Shown here in pieces: positions 1-11,334 of a stretch of DNA of 64,000 nucleotides (the stretch's first letter is position 1; each line of letters starts with the position of its first letter). The stretch lies in contig NC_079211.1 of assembly GCF_029633865.1 (NCBI RefSeq), positions 150,595,232-150,659,231 on the forward strand, read 5' to 3'. Both the position numbers and the translations under genes were made by a program. The notes under the pieces are model-generated. The model searched no databases. It was not told the origin of the DNA and saw only the letters and a list, made by a program, of their open reading frames with translations. This DNA is from Lampris incognitus. Its lineage: Eukaryota; Chordata; Actinopteri; Lampriformes; Lampridae.

Positions 1-432
1 AAGAACACATATATCCAAACTACGAGAACACACATATCCAAACTACAAGATCACACATATCCAAACTACAAGAACACATATCCAAACCACAAGAACACAC
101 ATATCCAAACTACAAGAACACATATCCAAACTACGAGAACACATATATCCAAACTACGAGAACACACATATCCAAACTACGAGAACACACATATCCAAAC
201 TACAAGAACACATATCCAAACTACGAGAACACATATCTAAACTACAAGAACACTTATCCAAACTACAAGAACACATATCCAAACTACGAGAACACATATC
301 CAAACTACAAGAACACATATCCAAACTACAAGAACACACATATCCAAACTACAAGAACACATATCCAAACTACAAGAACACACATATACAAACTACAAGA
401 ACACATATCCAAACTACAAGAACACATATCCA
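1..432. repeat. minisatellite, 21-24 bp unit
   Basis: About 20 head-to-tail copies of a unit close to aagaacacatatccaaacta(c), with 2-bp length variants caused by an extra 'ac' and A/G changes in 'tac(a/g)ag'. The array begins at or before the window edge and ends in unique sequence near 432. Apparent minus-strand ORFs rich in Met-Cys-Ser are translations of the repeat and are not genes. Confidence 0.95.
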
Positions 433-488
433 ACATATCAACAAAAAACTTTTGCACTGTCCAACAGAACGAACGCCAGGATGACTGT

Positions 489-935
489 CGGAACTGCCGG
501 TCTGCATGGCTAGCAGTTAGCTTAGCCTGCCCCGCTTCCATGTCCTGTCAGACCGCCCTCGGTGTTATCTCCTCAGGTGCAGCTCCAGGCAGGGCCGTGG
601 TCCTTCAGCCCACCGGACGCAGCAGACAAAGCTCCCCAGCCAAGCCAACGCCAGCTCTCCCAGCCAGACACCTTCGATACACCTCCCCACACTCCACACG
701 ACGACACCAAAAACACAGTCAATGCTAGGCAAGGCCGCTGCCAGACCACCCTCAGTGTTATCGGAACTGCCGGTCTGCATGGGCTAGCAGTTAGCTTAGC
801 CTGCCCTACGTCAGCGTCCTGTCAGACCGCCCTCCATGTTTCCTCTTTGGGTGCCACTCCAGGCAGGGCCGTGGTCCCTGGGCCGACAGGATGCAGCAGA
901 CCAAGCTCTCCCAGCCGATCCAGCACCAGCTCTTC
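489..935. repeat. two-copy tandem duplication (~275 bp period)
   Basis: A segment starting ggaactgccggtctgcatgg at 489 recurs at 763. Each copy continues through a shared stretch containing gtcctgtcagaccgccctc and ccaggcagggccgtggtcc. The copies are diverged. An ORF of 243 codons on the plus strand (562-1293) runs across both copies and into a SINE tail, so I do not regard it as a gene. Confidence 0.7.
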
Positions 936-1164
936 CAGCCATCAAGTGAAGATAAAACTTAAAACGCAGACGTGGACAGACAGTTCATGGACGGTACTGG
1001 AGGAGGCCGCCGCAAACGTGAATTTGCGGCGCCATCTTCCCACACTGGAAGTGGAAAAATATTTCCAAGATTTTCCCCATATTTCCTACCTAATTTCAAT
1101 CATGTTAAATCTTACATGTGAGGCTGTTCCCATAGGATTTTTCACATGCAAAATTCACGCTTTT

Positions 1165-1262
1165 TTTCAGACTCAGGGTCATGGGGATGCTGGAGCCTAT
1201 CCCAGCAGTCATTGGGCGGCAGGCAGGGAGACACCCTGGACAGGCCGCCAGGCCACCAGATG
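1165..1262 (-). mobile_element. V-type SINE, 3' tail fragment
   Basis: On the minus strand this matches the distal part of the full SINE at 2324-2668: the segment with gcctgtccagggtgtctccc, then 'actgctgggataggctcc'. The tRNA-like head is absent, so the piece is truncated. Confidence 0.8.
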
Positions 1263-1332
1263 CCTTATTGAGGTTTGTGGTTTAGGTAGCTAAATTTTAC
1301 AACAGAAGATTTTGCTGACATCTCTTCCCAGA

Positions 1333-1480
1333 CAGGCACGGCTTGTTGTGGTCTTGACCGGTCTTGAAATAAAATCCCAAGTCCTCTTTGAGGTAAAAAT
1401 GCAGTCAATTCCGAGACGAGACTGAGACCTTCAAAAAATGGTCTCGAGACCAAGACTGATCTCGAGTACTAGAACACTAC
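1333..1480. repeat. possible transposon end with GAGAC-rich motif
   Basis: The stretch contains repeated GAGAC/CTCGAG words (ctcgagaccaagactgatct). Similar runs occur at the ends of fish DNA transposon relics. No partner end was found, so this is a description rather than an assignment. Confidence 0.25.
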
Positions 1481-1494
1481 CATGATAATTAACT

Positions 1495-1745
1495 AGAGTT
1501 ACAATGGCAATGTAAAGGATGTGTGTGTGTTGATGGAGAGGAATGTTGGTTTGAACGGGGAGTCAAAGAGGCCATCTAGTATATGAAGAGGGAACGACCG
1601 TCCCTGAGCCGAGGGGGGCCTAAGAGTACATCTGTCACCATTTTACAATGCTGTGGTTGCCACCACTCCCAAATCCTCTGTGAATAATATACATTGGCAT
1701 TGTAGCTTTAGTTAATGGTCACGGCAATTTGCATATAAAACCATT
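1495..1745 (+). mobile_element. Penelope-like element relic, GIY-YIG endonuclease C-terminus
   Basis: In frame from 1541 the sequence reads ECWFERGVKEAI, the conserved distal block of the Penelope GIY-YIG endonuclease, followed by a decayed P-S-L-x-R-G-G block. The next ~150 bp, including a conserved aatcctctgtgaataata stretch, matches the 3' parts of the copies at 4230-4760 and 63,565-64,000. Frameshifts and stops show it is dead. PLEs carry an RT followed by this endonuclease; the RT is not present here. Confidence 0.75.
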
Positions 1746-2008
1746 GCCTTCGGTCATAATGCAAATATGTTTTTTTTTTATTCTGTAAGGGGCAATTTTA
1801 GAGATTTTTTTTAAAAACTTTTTCCTGTTGGAGCATGAATTTTAAACAATGGCGCATGATTTTCATGACCCTTTGGCCCCTAGAAATTATTCAGTATTCA
1901 TAGCATGGTTTCATAGATACATGAGCTTTATCATAGTAAATAAAGTTCTCATACTTATCACATGCATAGCACAATTTGTACAGTGAATCTTCACCTAACA
2001 AAACAGGT

Positions 2009-2040
2009 CTTCATGGAGCTGTGCTGACAGCTCCATGAAG
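2009..2040. repeat. perfect hairpin, 14-bp arms
   Basis: cttcatggagctgt is followed, after a 4-base loop (gctg), by its exact reverse complement. No coding context or nearby gene explains it. Confidence 0.85.
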
Positions 2041-2323
2041 TCTGTGTTTGTACAGACTGTGTCGGCACCCTGTACTTTTCCGTTGTAACCTTTCAGAACA
2101 TTACCACTCGGGTTGCAACGCTGGGTCAGAAGTGGAAAAATGTTACTTTTCATGGCATAAAGCCTTTGTATCGCTTCCTTTTTTTTATAGGTTCATTCAG
2201 TGTGTTTTTGTAGACTTTTTAATGGAGCATTTTGAGCTTTCAAACGGGACACCGTATTGAAGAGATAGAGAATTATTATGTAATGCTGTGACTTATTTTC
2301 CTATTTTTGGAATTATTAATTCT

Positions 2324-2668
2324 GGGCGGCACGGTGGCGCAGTGGTTAGTGCAGTTGCCTCACAGCAAGAAGGTCCTGGGTTCGAGCCCCGGGGTAGTCC
2401 AACCTTGGGGGGTTGTCCTCTGTGTGGAGTTTGCATGTTCTCCCCCCGTGTCTGTGTGGGTTTCCTCCAGGTGCTCCAGTTTCCTCCCACAGTCCAAAGA
2501 CATGAATCGGCCATACGAAATTGTCCCTAGGTGTGAAAAGTGTGTGTGGGCCCTGTGATGGCCTGGTGGCCTGTCCAGGGTGTCTCCCCGCCTACGCCCA
2601 ATGACTGCTGGGATAGGCTCCGGCATCCCCGCAACCCTGAGTAAGGATAAGCGGTTTGGATAATGAAG
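2324..2668 (+). mobile_element. full-length tRNA-derived V-type SINE (HAmo-like)
   Basis: The tRNA-like head has an A box (gtggcgcagtggttagtgc) and a B box (gggttcgagccccgg). The central part (tggagtttgcatgttctccc to cctcccacagtccaaagaca) is the conserved V-SINE core. The tail has actgctgggataggctcc and ends at ataagcggtttggataatga. This is the best intact copy of the type-1 tail form in the window. The V-SINE name rests on memory of the family consensus. Confidence 0.85.
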
Positions 2669-3599
2669 GTAAAATGGGTCACAGTATGCAAAACCTAGCA
2701 AATGCTGAAAATGCCACATACCTGTAACAGCCACTCCCATCTTACAACGATGATGTGAGTCGGCCAATCATGCCATGAGGATTACACGCACGTTTTCATT
2801 TTTATGTTATCACATACACATTTTGACATTTTATCGCGTAGACATTTTGAGTTATACTTTATTATGTGCACATTTTGAGTTATATTTTATTATGTGCACA
2901 TTTTGAGTTGTATTTGTTGCTCCTGATTCACTTAAAGAAAGGCAGATGTCTGTGTTGTTTTTTCGTGTGGTGCAGCAGAGCTGTAGTGTTCCGATTCCCA
3001 TGGGTGAAAAAGGGAGGAAAAAAATGGCTCTCCTCCCAGAATTGCAAAAAGGGTAATTTTTTTGCAGGGGGTGATTAGGTTACGGTTATTCACATTAACC
3101 CTGAGAGCAACTGAACGCTGAAATCACAGCTCTTAAACCTTGTGAGGTTCAAGAATTCAAAGATTTCATGAACCGTGTTACGTATGAGCTGGGGAGACTT
3201 GAGTAGAGTGTACTATTTTCATATTTTCATTACTTTTCCTAACTGACGTGGCTGCCCCTCAGTTTTCCTTCTACACCCCAACTTGCTTGCCCACTTTGCT
3301 TGGCTGGATCGTGATCCCATAACTGCATCTTACTCCTTTGTGGCTCCAAACTGCTCCAGAGTCTAGATTAAAGTGTCGACTGAATGACCAAAAAGGGGAT
3401 TTGCTCACCGACAGCACACACACCACTGTGTGTGATGTGTTGGCTGATCAAACATGAAACCCTCTTTCCCCCAAAACAGGATCAAAACGTGAAGAAAACC
3501 CTTAATGTCAAAGTTGTGCATTGGCTTTTGTATCATGACACAAATGTCACAAATTGATATGGTGTGATATATTATGATACTGTGCTGACGGTGACACTA

Positions 3600-3975
3600 A
3601 TGAAAAGACAGGAGGTGGAGCTGGAGGTGGCCGAGTTGAAGATGATAAGATTTTCACTGGGAGTGATGAAGAAGGACAGGATTAGGAAGGAGTATATTAG
3701 AGGGACAGCTCAGGTTGGACAGTTTGAAGACAAAGCAAGAGAGACAAGATTGAGATGGTTTGGACATGTGTGGAGGAGAGGTGCTGGGTATATTGGGAGA
3801 AGGATGCTGAATATGGAGCTGCCAGGGAAGAGGAGAAGAGGAAGGCCAAAGAGGAGGTTTATGGATGTGGTGAGGGAGGACATGCAGGTGGCTGGTGTGA
3901 CAGAGGAAGATGCAGAGGACAGGAAGAGATGGAAACAGAAGATCCGCTGTGGTGACCCCTAACGGGAGCAGCCAA
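3600..3975 (+). pseudogene. RTE-like non-LTR retrotransposon, ORF C-terminus
   Basis: Open frame 3564-3962 encodes about 120 residues of the region after the reverse transcriptase: KRQEVELEVAELKMIRFSLG, then RLRWFGHVWRR, then PGKRRRGRPKRRFMDVVRED, ending in KIRCGDP and a stop. These blocks are typical of the C-terminal zinc-finger-like domain of RTE-type LINEs. The RT domain and 5' end are missing, the usual 5' truncation. A close relative with RT lies at 61,255-62,470 on the other strand and a shorter one at 16,520-16,760. The start codon given by the open frame is not a real start. Confidence 0.8.
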
Positions 3976-4235
3976 GAGATGAAGAAAATATATTGTAATA
4001 CTGCCAAAACCATGATAAGAGCCATAGCTAGTGTGACCCTACTGCTGTGGTTCTGTGCAGCCCTGTTACAACCATAGAAATGGAATGAGAGTAGAACAGA
4101 AATTCCCATTCAAATCAACATAGGATGGTCAAAGCGACAGCCATTTTTATTTGAACTGCTGCCACTGCAAAGAACTGTGACCGTTGCAGCAGGCTAACTT
4201 CCGTATAAACTTGTCTTAATGCATGCTCAACAAGC

Positions 4236-4757
4236 CGGGTAAGAAAACCACAGAAGGTTGAATCAGTTCATCTGGATACAACGTTTATGGACTGATAGGT
4301 TTTATCACTCAACTGAGTGATAGCCTCAGTCTAAACTGACTGCAGGTATCCCCAACCCCTTATTAACAATACAGTTGCAAAATGACCGAAACAAATAACC
4401 AGTTTCATATTCAAATTGCCGTGACCATAAACTAGAGTTTCAATGGCCATGTGTACTATTCACAGAGGATTTGGGAATGTTTGCAATTACAGCATTATAA
4501 GATGGCGACAGATGTACTCTTAGACCCCCTCTCGGCTCAGGGATGGTCGTTCCCTTTTCACACAGATGGCCTCTTTGACTCCCCATTCCAACCAGGGCTC
4601 CTCCCTATCAAGGATGTGCACATCCTCATCCTTGAAAGAGTGGCCACTGGCCTGTAGATGGTGTAGACTCTGGAGACCTGGCCTGACGTGTTAGCTCTCC
4701 TGTGTTGTGCCATCCTCTTTGGCCAGCATCTGTTTAGTTTCCCCAATGTATAAGTCA
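4236..4757 (-). pseudogene. Penelope-like element 3' end with decayed GIY-YIG domain
   Basis: On the minus strand the sequence opens with YIGETKQ (the YIG motif), then MAQHRRANTSGQ in a second frame, DEDVHIL and an altered form of the RGVKEAI block in a third, then LSPSYNAV. These are ordered blocks of the Penelope endonuclease with at least two frameshifts. About 250 bp further, at 4300-4330, is an 8-bp-arm hairpin shared with the copies near 14.7 and 63.6 kb. The element ends at ggttgaatcagttcatctgg near 4255. Its upstream side abuts a gypsy protease fragment at about 4757. Confidence 0.8.
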
Positions 4758-5170
4758 GGGCCCTGCTAACCCCCAGTGGGTCAACAGGTACAGGCCGATG
4801 ATGCATGGGTCCCGGATGTTGGCGAGCCAGAACTCATGTGCCAGCTCCTGGTCTCCAGCCTGGACTCACAGTGACCTCTTCCCTCTCATGCCAGCCTTCT
4901 TCCCTATCACCGTCATCAGCTGGGTGTTGGTTGGTGATCATGCCGCTGAGAGGGGGCCAGTGGTGCCTGGGAGGACGCCAGTTCGCACCAGGGAAATAGT
5001 AGACCTCATGTCTACCAGGGCCCGGCAGGATCGACCGTTGAGTTGGCAGTCCAAATACAGTCCTTTGACGTGACCTAGGCTGCCAACCAGCGTGTACTGG
5101 CCTTGAACTGGGGCTGGAGACTGGAGTAGCGGTCCCCTCACTAGGCCACTCCGCCGTCATTTCCCCGCCG
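4757..5170 (-). pseudogene. Ty3/gypsy-type protease fragment
   Basis: Minus-strand translation gives LYLDCQLNGRSCRALVD, then MRSTISLV where an aspartic protease would have the D-T/S-G triad, so the catalytic Asp is kept but the next two residues are altered. Further on come EFWLANIRDPCIIGL and THWG, typical of the end of a retroelement protease. A stop and a frameshift lie between. It follows the Gag zinc knuckle in the same orientation, so this is one gag-pol relic. RT, RNase H and integrase are absent because sequence switches to the Penelope relic. Confidence 0.75.
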
Positions 5171-6060
5171 GCCGGTTGACTCTGGCTTTTGGCGCCAGTG
5201 CTGGGCAGTTGCAGGCTATGTGTCCAGGCTCGTCACACCGGTAACAACGGTCAGTTGGCCAGGGTGGACATCGCCTGGATGTTGGAGGCCATTGCTGAGA
5301 CTGTTGTGGCAGAAGTTGAACTTGATAGACTTCCTCTACCTCTTCCTCATCATCGGTCAACCTGACGTGTGGTCGGAGAGCGATGGACTTCTGGAGTATC
5401 ACCTCGGCCCGATGGTGTATCACCTCGGCCCGTTCAGCTTTGCAGAGAGCCTCGCTAAGGGACTGTGGTGAGGCGAACATGCTGGTGCAGATGTTCCGGC
5501 GTGAGCCCCCGCAGCAAAGCGTGGAGGGCCAGCTCCTCTTGGGTGGCTGTGTTGAACTGTGGTTAACTGTGTTGGGTGTGTAGCTGCACATCTGCAGCGA
5601 AGGTACCCAGGCTCTTTCCCTCTTGGCAGCAGCAGCTGGCTAGCTGCTCCCTGCTCTGGTCAGTGAGGAGTCATTGCCCAAATCGCCTCTCCAGCGCCAT
5701 AGTCAGGGTTTGAAAGTCCCGCTGCTCCGTTGGGGCTAGGTCGAGGAGCACCTGCAAAGCCTTTCCCTCCAACGCCAGAGTCGGGTGGATGGCAGCCTCT
5801 TCATTGCTCCATCCACTGTGCCATGCCGCTAACTGAACTAGCGGCAAGCAGCATGTGCTCCCTGGTGCTGTTCCTCCTGAACTCTAGGGGGCGGAGCCAC
5901 AGTGCACTGGCGCCATCAGGTTGGGCTGGAAAACTTCTATCTATGGTGGACTCCATCTTTCGCCATGCCAAGTTTTCCAAGCGCCAACGGGTCTGCTCGA
6001 TGGCCCGCTCCACACTCTGGATCTCCCTTCTCCATTCTTCAGCTCAATCCCACTTCTGAC
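5157..6060 (-). pseudogene. Ty3/gypsy-type Gag with zinc knuckle
   Basis: The clearest part is the 144-codon frame 5157-5591, ending with CYRCDEPGHIACNC, a CX2CX4HX4C knuckle. Upstream, 5600-6060 holds the rest of Gag in broken frames, including a run reading RRNSTREHMLLAASSVSGMA. The 5' end lies next to the primer-binding region and LTR at 6066-6403. Gag packages the element RNA into cytoplasmic particles. Here the reading frame is broken, so no protein is expected. Confidence 0.7.
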
Positions 6061-6065
6061 ACCAA

Positions 6066-6403
6066 TGTGACGAACCGGCGTGAAAGAATGAGTCAAGACG
6101 CAGAGATCTCGTTTTAATGGCAGCACCCATGTCCAATACACCGCACAACCCCAACGATGTCCCCCCGACGTCACAACCAGCGACACCAGTCTGAGTCACG
6201 GTCCTACAGTCAGTCAGTCAGTATATGGTCTTCCACTTAGTCTGAGTTGAACCCCCAAACAAACAACAATAATCACAACATGAACAGAACATTTAAACAC
6301 ATAAATCATAACATTCAATAACACAGACAGCTCCATGAGCCCCTGCGCTCCCCCAGCGCAGAGCAACCAACAGTAAGAGCGACTGCCTTCCCCGGTCGCT
6401 ACA
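6066..6403 (-). mobile_element. 5' LTR of the gypsy relic
   Basis: On the element's strand the LTR starts TGTAGCGACCGGGG and ends CGGTTCGTCACA, the expected TG...CA boundaries. It is immediately followed by TTGGTGTCAGAAGTGGGA, which looks like a primer-binding region, then Gag. Length is 338 bp. No second LTR was found, so the copy is truncated. The LTR at 44,169-44,421 also begins TGTAGCG but is 85 bp shorter. Confidence 0.7.
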
Positions 6404-7311
6404 ATATTTTCTGCCTCTCATTTCAAGGAGCCAGTTGGTTGAAGTCTCACAGTCCTCAGGGGAATTTCATGAGGCTCTTCATTGAACACTAAGGAATGAA
6501 CGGATGTTGGTAATGCTTCTGCTGAATGTTAATGGAGGACTTCCCATGTGGTTTGCAGCATGTGCATAGGTTTCATCACAAAGACTGATTTCTGACTCTT
6601 GCACAGGAGCTGCCTCTTGTGAACCCCTTTACTCAGGCAACTTCTCCCAGATGACATTTACCTCTGTGTCTTCTCCTGAGCCGCATGATAAAATGTGTCT
6701 CGTTCAATAACACCAAACCATTGGAGGGAGGGTAAAATTCAAAGTAAAAATAATAATAAAATAGGTAATGCATGCATCCTTTTACACAGTTATAGATTCA
6801 CTGCTTGGATCAACTCAGATGGTGTCGGGTATTGAAAAAGCCAGCACACATGCTCTTGAAATTGTTGCTTTCAGTGTTTTGTCAATAATAAAGGATTTCA
6901 GCTTTGCTCCTTAGTTTTCTTCCCACTGAATGGTGCTTCAGATTCAGTTACAGAGCATAAATGTCCCCTTCTTTTGCACACAGGCAAGTGAATCAGTCAA
7001 TATCAATGGGAGTGAGAGGGGTGGTGTGTGTTGCATCTAATGTCTTGTTGACACACTGTAAGCTTTTTGCCATGCTGGTGTGAATGGGGGCAACCACTGG
7101 GGCGAGTAGAAACGTGAGAAGGCAAAGACTGGTAAAATTAAATGTCTTTTGTCACATGGTAAAGTGATTTTTTTTGGGGACTACAATAAACCACTTCAGT
7201 AATTTGTTCAAGACCTTAAAAGTCAGACCAAAGCTGAAACACTAACATTTTCCAATATCGCTTATTGCTTGCATTTTTTACTAGCATTTTCTACAGGTAA
7301 AAATATAAGTA
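6404..7311. other. no gene recognised
   Basis: AT-rich sequence with no splice-consistent coding exon, tRNA or repeat that I can assign. Confidence 0.5.
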
Positions 7312-9246
7312 TTCAATCAGTCAATCAATCAATCAAGTTGCATTTTATATAGCACTTTTCTAGCTGCAACAGCAACTCAAAGCACTTTACAATTAATTCA
7401 CACACACACACACACACACACGCACATCATACACCGATGGCATGTCAACTATGCAAGATATGCAAGGTAACAACTGCTCGAGTATTAAAGGTACAATTCA
7501 GTTTTTCTTTTTTCCTCTATTTAAGACAATTCACATATAAACACTTGAATGGATAAATGGTTTGTAATCGCTGTTCTGTAATGAGAATTTACTATTATTT
7601 TCATCTGGTGTTTGAAACTCTTTGAATAGACAACCATTTAATGACTGATCTATTTGTAATCAATAGTCTTGATTTAACTTTTCATGTCTAATAACCTTGA
7701 ACATGGTGTAATAAAACATTCAGGGACAATGTTTTATTTGTAAATGACTAATAATGTATTATTTATACCTTTATAACTGAGGGAGTGGTCCAGGCATCAT
7801 TAATATTCATGAGACGAAATTTGATTGACAAATATAAGCAAATGTGGGCGGGGTTTTGTATTTTGAGGATTTGATCTGATTGGCTGTATGTAAATAAGTG
7901 TGATGACATCATGAGGATCAGAAAAAAAGATGGCTGATAGAGGCTGAACCAGGGGACTCAAATAGAGGAAAAAAGAAAAACTGAATTGTACCTTAAATAC
8001 TTGAGCAGTTGTTACCTTGCATAGTTGACATGCCATCGGTGTATGACAAGTGTGTGTGTGTGAGTGTGAGAGAGAGAATTAATTGTAAAGTGTTGCAGCT
8101 AGAAAGACGCTATATAAACTGCAACTTGATTGACTGATTGATTTAGAGTCCTCTAGTTCAGCTGCTTTCAGCCATCTTTTTTTCTGATCCTTATGTCATC
8201 ACACTTATTTACATACAGCCAATCAGATCAAATCCTCAAAATATGACACCCCGCCCACACTTGATTATATTTGTCAAAGTTCGACTCATGAATATTAATG
8301 AGGCCCAGACCACTCCCTCACAGTTATAGATAAAGGTATAAATAATACATTATTAGTCATTTACAAATAAAACATTGTCCCTGAATGTTTTATTACACCA
8401 TGTTCAAGGTTGTCAGACATGAAAAGTTAAATCAGACTACTGATTTATGTCCGACTTCAAAAACCAACAACACAACACGACACATCACGTCCACGTTTCC
8501 TGTTCAGTAATTATGACTATATACACACGCGCCTTCACCCGAAACGAGCAAGAACACAGGTTAACGTGAGGCAGCACCCTAGATGACGACACTATTTGGT
8601 GCTCTATAGCGCCCCCTTGGCAAGATTCTCTGTTGTTCGGTGGCACAGCGTAGCTGAGACGGCCGCAGAGGAATCCTGTTGCTTTTTGCCAGAACTGCTG
8701 CCGAGTTGACAAACAGAGCTGCCGGTTGCTGGAACCGCTGCCAAGTTGACTGAGCTGGTGGACTGACAGCTGGGTAGACTGTGCCCGGGGGTCTGAATTC
8801 AGAGTTACCTTCTCCTAGCCTTTGCCTAAAGAGGCATCAACCCACAAGACAGCAGGTGGATTTGAAATCAGAGCGCCCTTCTCCTATCCCAGTGTGTTGG
8901 CTGGACGGGGCACCATTGGAAGTACCATACAGGCATGCAGTGCAGGAGGACCGGAGCTATCAGTAGGGACGTCGTCCTTCGCCAAAGGGCCCTTGCTGAG
9001 GTAAGGTGCTACCCCTCTACAGCCCACGGTTGCAGTTTAGTGTCTTAACCCAGGACTCAAAGGCTTATGACTAGAACAATCACTAAATGTTGTCTAATTA
9101 GATTTTTAATTATGACAAGAACAATCATTAAATGGTTGTCTATTTAGAGTTTCAAACACCAGATGAAAATAATGATCAATTCTCATTACAGAACAGCGTT
9201 TACAAACCATTTATCCGTTCAGCTGCTTGTATGTGAATTGTCTTTT
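7312..9246. repeat. nested large inverted repeat
   Basis: Three arm pairs were found. Arms 7312-7513 and 7955-8146 are inverted copies (~190 bp) ending in cttgattgactgattgattt. Arms 7671-7963 and 8150-8440 are inverted copies (~280 bp) sharing ttcagggacaatgttttatt. Arms 7515-7655 and 9125-9246 are inverted copies (~130 bp) sharing ggttgtctattt and caaaccattta. A ~640-bp stretch (8443-9080) with no internal partner separates the last two right-hand arms. The inner arms include a (CA)n tract at 7398-7421. It may be a fold-back transposon with later insertions. Confidence 0.8.
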
Positions 9247-10255
9247 TGAAGAAAACAGGCTTGATGGCAGGGTTCGAAATTCGTTGTTTTAGGGGAAGGC
9301 AACCTTGCCTAGGATGATGCCTAATTTTACCAGGGCACCAAAGGCAACTGAGAAATTCAAGCCCACAACACCATTGCGCAAATAAATACCACAAGAAAAT
9401 ATTACAAGATTGATTTCAGAGGTTTCCTGAAAAGGTTTTATAACTAGAGTTGTAATAAATCCTATATCAAGAGGTAGTGTTCAGATTGAATCATGTAAAT
9501 GTAACGGTCATATGGTCATTGGTTGACAAATGGAGCTTTGCTTATCGTTATTAATGCCGGCAGACTACATTTCAGTTCTTATAAGGGCGTGGATTCCCCC
9601 CACCCGATACGGAGAGTGGTGCCATATCGACATTGGGCATGAACGCTTGCTAGCTAGCCAACATAGCGATATAGCTAGCTAAATTGGTTAACTGGAAGAT
9701 AGGAACTTCCAGCAAAATACACAAAAACATGGCCAATTATTCTTACCAATTCGTTTAAACACCGTATTATGGTAGCTATGTGTGGTATTTGCAACTGTCT
9801 GTTGCGTTTTAAATACTTGTCAATAAACTGCTAGTTTGGTTAGCTAGCTAACAGCATATAGCAGTTGGAGATAACAAAAGCACTAAGGCAAGGGAATTAC
9901 AGCGGGAAAACACATTCGGAGGAGGTAACGTTATACAGGAATATTTGCAGAGGCTGGGTTTATTCAGAGCATGTAATCAGTTTATTTGGAATATAGGCTT
10001 AAGTACCAGAATATGGACCCAATACATTCACATGTTATGATCGATCGGAATATGGTAACGTTATGCGTGTAACTCATCTTCAAACTCACCTGTTAGAGCT
10101 GCTTAGCTAGCTAGCTAGTTAAGATAACGGTAGACCATGTGTTACCCCCTACACCGCCGCCTGCCAACCCAGCAGGGCGCTGGGCAATCGTGCATGAGCG
10201 CACAGGGTCAGGGGTTGCGAGGGATGTAAATAACATGGGAGGAAAGTGAGGGCCC
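9247..10255. other. no gene; GCTAGC-rich stretch
   Basis: Repeated gctagctagc words occur at 9645-9675, 9836-9855 and 10,103-10,120. No coding exon is evident. Confidence 0.5.
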
Positions 10256-10259
10256 TTTC

Positions 10260-10261
10260 AC

Positions 10262-10300
<39 letters not shown>

Positions 10301-10302
10301 GC
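10260..10302. repeat. (CAGA)n microsatellite
   Basis: About ten uninterrupted tetranucleotide copies. Confidence 0.95.
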
Positions 10303-10704
10303 AGAAAATTGGCTTGAAACCGGTTACAATGAGGAAAAAAAAACTGCTACGAAGGGCACAGCGGCAACGCTGCCTTTATAACTAGTGCTTTTTACAAGGG
10401 CATTAATGCTCAACGGGAGGGCTTCTGTCCTGGAAGCTGTGGGGAATTTCGAACGCTGCTTGACGGAAACAGCAAATATAGAATAAAATCCCTAAATTGA
10501 TGATAAGCTTCCCTGACTTCATGTGGACAGTAGTGGATAGTTAAGATGTAATGGTAGACAGTGGAGGAAAGAGACCTTCCTTTGTCTAATTTATTATGAA
10601 TTAAAAAAACATAACAGCAATATTAGATGGGAAAATGCAGCTTAATGCAACGATATATTTATTAAACGAGTCCATCAGCTAAAGCAACAAAAAAAAAGAA
10701 GAAG

Positions 10705-10775
10705 AAAGAATCGGAATGGAATTTATTGGCCAAGTTTGTGTATGCACACAAGGGATCTGACTCCAGTTTACAGCA
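10705..10775 (-). mobile_element. LINE 3'-end fragment (TTTATTGGCCAAG family)
   Basis: The stretch ggaatttattggccaagttt to tgactccagttta resembles 13,268-13,345. Both look like the 3' end of a non-LTR element read from the minus strand. The element type is inferred. Confidence 0.5.
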
Positions 10776-10778
10776 GCT

Positions 10779-11000
10779 TCTAGTACAGCAGTGGCTAACC
10801 ACGTGCCACGGAGAGCCATGTGTATGCAGGTTTTCATTGAAGCTGGACTCCACAACAGGTGATTTCACCGATTAGCAAACCTTCAACCAAAGAGGAAGAA
10901 TGGATGCATGAAATCACCTGGTGTGGAGTCGGGTTGGCATGAAAACCTGCATACACATGGCTCTCCATGGCACATGGTTAGCACCCGCTGGTCTACTACT
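10779..11000. repeat. hairpin-forming inverted repeat, ~80-bp arms
   Basis: Left arm 10,779-10,866 and right arm 10,911-11,000 are reverse complements with few mismatches. Both contain gagagccatgtgtatgcagg or its complement. The spacer is about 45 bp. This is the shape of a fold-back MITE; no target duplication was established. Confidence 0.85.
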
Positions 11001-11334
11001 TACATATGTCACTCACAAAAGAAATAAATAAATAACAGAAATAAATGGAATGATAAATAGAATACTGGATGTAAGTATGTATGCACAACAACAGTTTTGT
11101 TATGGTTGAATATTTACAACTTATGCTTACATATTATATTGTGGGAGTGCAGGAATGAGTAGACGGAAAGATCGAGTCGAGTCAGTTCCGTTTACTCGCC
11201 ACACAAAACAACACCAATACAGCTCAATCTCTCCTGGCAACCAGCTAACCAATCGCTAGGCTGCTGCAAACATGGCTCCATGGTACAAAATATTTAAAAA
11301 TATCTACAGATATGCAGTGGGTGGCCAGGTTCAG

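Noticed and set aside
1..432. CRISPR-like array
   Set aside because: Units are contiguous with no unique spacers, and the genome is vertebrate.
154..541. Met-Cys-Ser-rich repeated ORFs on the minus strand
   Set aside because: They are translations of the 21-24 bp minisatellite.
562..1293. 243-codon plus-strand ORF
   Set aside because: It spans a tandem duplication and runs into a SINE tail; no known domain, and the composition follows the repeats.
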